Positions 62,974-64,000 of a stretch of DNA of 64,000 nt are shown in pieces. A program made the position numbers and the translations under genes. The DNA is from Mesorhizobium sp. M00.F.Ca.ET.216.01.1.1. Its GTDB lineage: Bacteria; Pseudomonadota; Alphaproteobacteria; Rhizobiales; Rhizobiaceae. The notes under the pieces were generated by a model that searched no databases, had not been told where the DNA came from, and saw nothing but the letters and a program-made list of their open reading frames with translations. The stretch lies in NCBI RefSeq assembly GCF_004010325.2, contig NZ_SADR02000003.1, forward strand, positions 62,001-126,000, written 5' to 3'. How positions within the stretch are numbered: the stretch's first letter is position 1; every line of letters starts with the position of its first letter.

Positions 62974-62984
62974 GGTGGAAAACC

Positions 62985-64000
62985 TCAGCCGCCGAACATG
63001 CCGAGCAGCTTCTTCTTCAGCTTTGTCACCGTGCCTTCGTCGGTATTCGCTGCCTGCGTCTCGGGCGCCGCTGCGGCCTCGGAAGGCGGCGCGACGGTTG
63101 CGGTGGCGACAGGTGCTTCGGCTGCGATCTTGGCTGCTTCCTTTTCCGCCAGCGCCTGGGCCCTGGCCGCCGCTTTCGCGGCCTTTGCTGCCTCTATGGC
63201 GGCAAGCCTTTGCTCCTCGGCTTTCTTCTTGGCGGCTTTCTCCGCATCGAGTGCGGCCATCTTGCGGCCTGCCGGCGAATCGATACGGCCCATGCGCGCG
63301 GTCTCCGTCACCGAGCCGTCCGAGTTGAGCGACGGAGGTTCGATCGGCACGCGTTCGCCGCGGGCGCGGCGCTTCGACCAGTCGGAAACGATGCTGGCTT
63401 CCTTGACGCCAGCGATGGTCGGCTTGGGCGCCGGCACGCTGGCCTTGACCGCGCCATTGAAGGCAGCTTCGTAGGTGCTCTGGTAGGCGCTATAGGCGCT
63501 CTTCAGCGAATCCGGTTGCATGGTGGGTGGGCATGGGCCTGTCGGATCGAATGTTGCCCCGTCGGCGGCAACCTGGTTGAAGACATAGCGCTTCTCGCAG
63601 ACATCGACCTTCGGCGGCACCTTGGTGATCTCGAAATTGTCGTAGCCGACCTTCAGCATCTTCCAGAATTCGTAGTTCGGATCGTTACGATAGCGCGCCA
63701 TGTTGGCGGCGGTCATGCGGAACGGGAAGGCCTGGATCTGGAACTCGGTCTGCCCGCCCTGGAAGGCGTCACGGCCGAAGGCATAGATCTGCTCGATCTG
63801 CGCGTCGGTCATCGAATAGCAGCCCGACGACGAGCAGGCGCCGTGGACCATCAGATTGGACCCGGTGCGGCCATTGGCGCGGTCATAGGCGTTCGGATAG
63901 CCGATGTTGAAAGACAGGTGATAGTTCGACCGCGGATTCATCTGCGACGGGCGGACCGTATAAAAACCTTCCGGCGCCTGGCGGTCACCCTCGGTGAACT
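62985..64000 (-). CDS. YafK-type L,D-transpeptidase (partial, N-terminus outside window)
   Basis: At least 338 residues; the frame runs off the right edge, so the ATG at 63941 is internal. The sequence FTEGDRQAPEGFYTV and YHLSFNIGYPNAYDRANG match the YafK/murein transpeptidase group, and the catalytic region is MVHGACSSSGCYSMTDAQI with Cys in SGCYS. The C-terminal third is a long charged Ala/Lys/Glu-rich helix followed by a Pro/Ala linker and an amphipathic tail KLKKKLLGMFGG. It should act on peptidoglycan in the periplasm. Confidence 0.9.
   Translation of the reverse strand, partial: FTEGDRQAPEGFYTVRPSQMNPRSNYHLSFNIGYPNAYDRANGRTGSNLMVHGACSSSGCYSMTDAQIEQIYAFGRDAFQGGQTEFQIQAFPFRMTAANMARYRNDPNYEFWKMLKVGYDNFEITKVPPKVDVCEKRYVFNQVAADGATFDPTGPCPPTMQPDSLKSAYSAYQSTYEAAFNGAVKASVPAPKPTIAGVKEASIVSDWSKRRARGERVPIEPPSLNSDGSVTETARMGRIDSPAGRKMAALDAEKAAKKKAEEQRLAAIEAAKAAKAAARAQALAEKEAAKIAAEAPVATATVAPPSEAAAAPETQAANTDEGTVTKLKKKLLGMFGG

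Overview
The window is high-GC alphaproteobacterial DNA, most likely from the Hyphomicrobiales and probably Mesorhizobium or a close relative. The evidence is a short second FtsZ of the rhizobial FtsZ2 type, many ABC sugar-uptake operons with Tat-type binding proteins, Gfo/Idh/MocA dehydrogenases, and palindromic intergenic repeats of the kind common in rhizobia. The genus is inferred from gene content; no rRNA gene is present.

Region 1 (1-17,400) is mostly chromosomal housekeeping and stress functions. It holds a phosphonate-monoester-hydrolase-like sulfatase cut by the left edge, a quinone/electrophile-resistance-like pair (VOC dioxygenase plus serine hydrolase) with a GNAT protein, an M19 dipeptidase and an amine oxidase. 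These are followed by a response regulator and soluble hybrid kinase, a divergent regulator with a degenerate receiver, a periplasmic L,D-transpeptidase, and an RND efflux operon with its TetR repressor and a clear operator.

Region 2 (17,400-34,240) is a run of accessory modules. A chromate-resistance cluster has chrA and chrB on the minus strand; divergent from them lie a superoxide dismutase-rhodanese fusion, a stand-alone ChrB-type domain, a DUF1259 protein and a beta-propeller. Next comes an operon of Tat-exported metallophosphoesterase, amicyanin-like cupredoxin, ECF sigma factor and anti-sigma factor. Then come a TetR/epoxide-hydrolase pair and a DapA-like aldolase/GntR/ABC sugar transporter operon.

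Region 3 (35,468-58,964) looks like a genomic island of about 23.4 kb. An intact tRNA-Arg(CCT) lies at its right end (58,914-58,990, minus strand). A 69-nt near-identical copy of the 3' half of that tRNA lies at 35,468-35,536 in the same orientation. No integrase is visible. The left part holds gene remnants, a SoxR regulator and a SoxR-type promoter driving an SDR and a QueA paralogue. The rest is a catabolic locus: an ABC transporter with two dehydrogenases, a TetR regulator with two copies of the same operator, a five-gene operon (Gfo/Idh, DUF993, enolase superfamily, TIM-barrel isomerase, Gfo/Idh), and a LacI-DUF2264-hydroxyacid dehydrogenase-isomerase operon. The LacI operon is divergent from an orphan binding protein. 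Together these look like an uncharacterised route for taking up and oxidatively processing a sugar, glycoside or cyclitol.

Region 4 (58,965-64,000) returns to chromosomal genes: an M20 amidohydrolase, a DacF-type D,D-carboxypeptidase, a CobW-family metallochaperone, a TusA-like protein and a YafK-type L,D-transpeptidase cut by the right edge.
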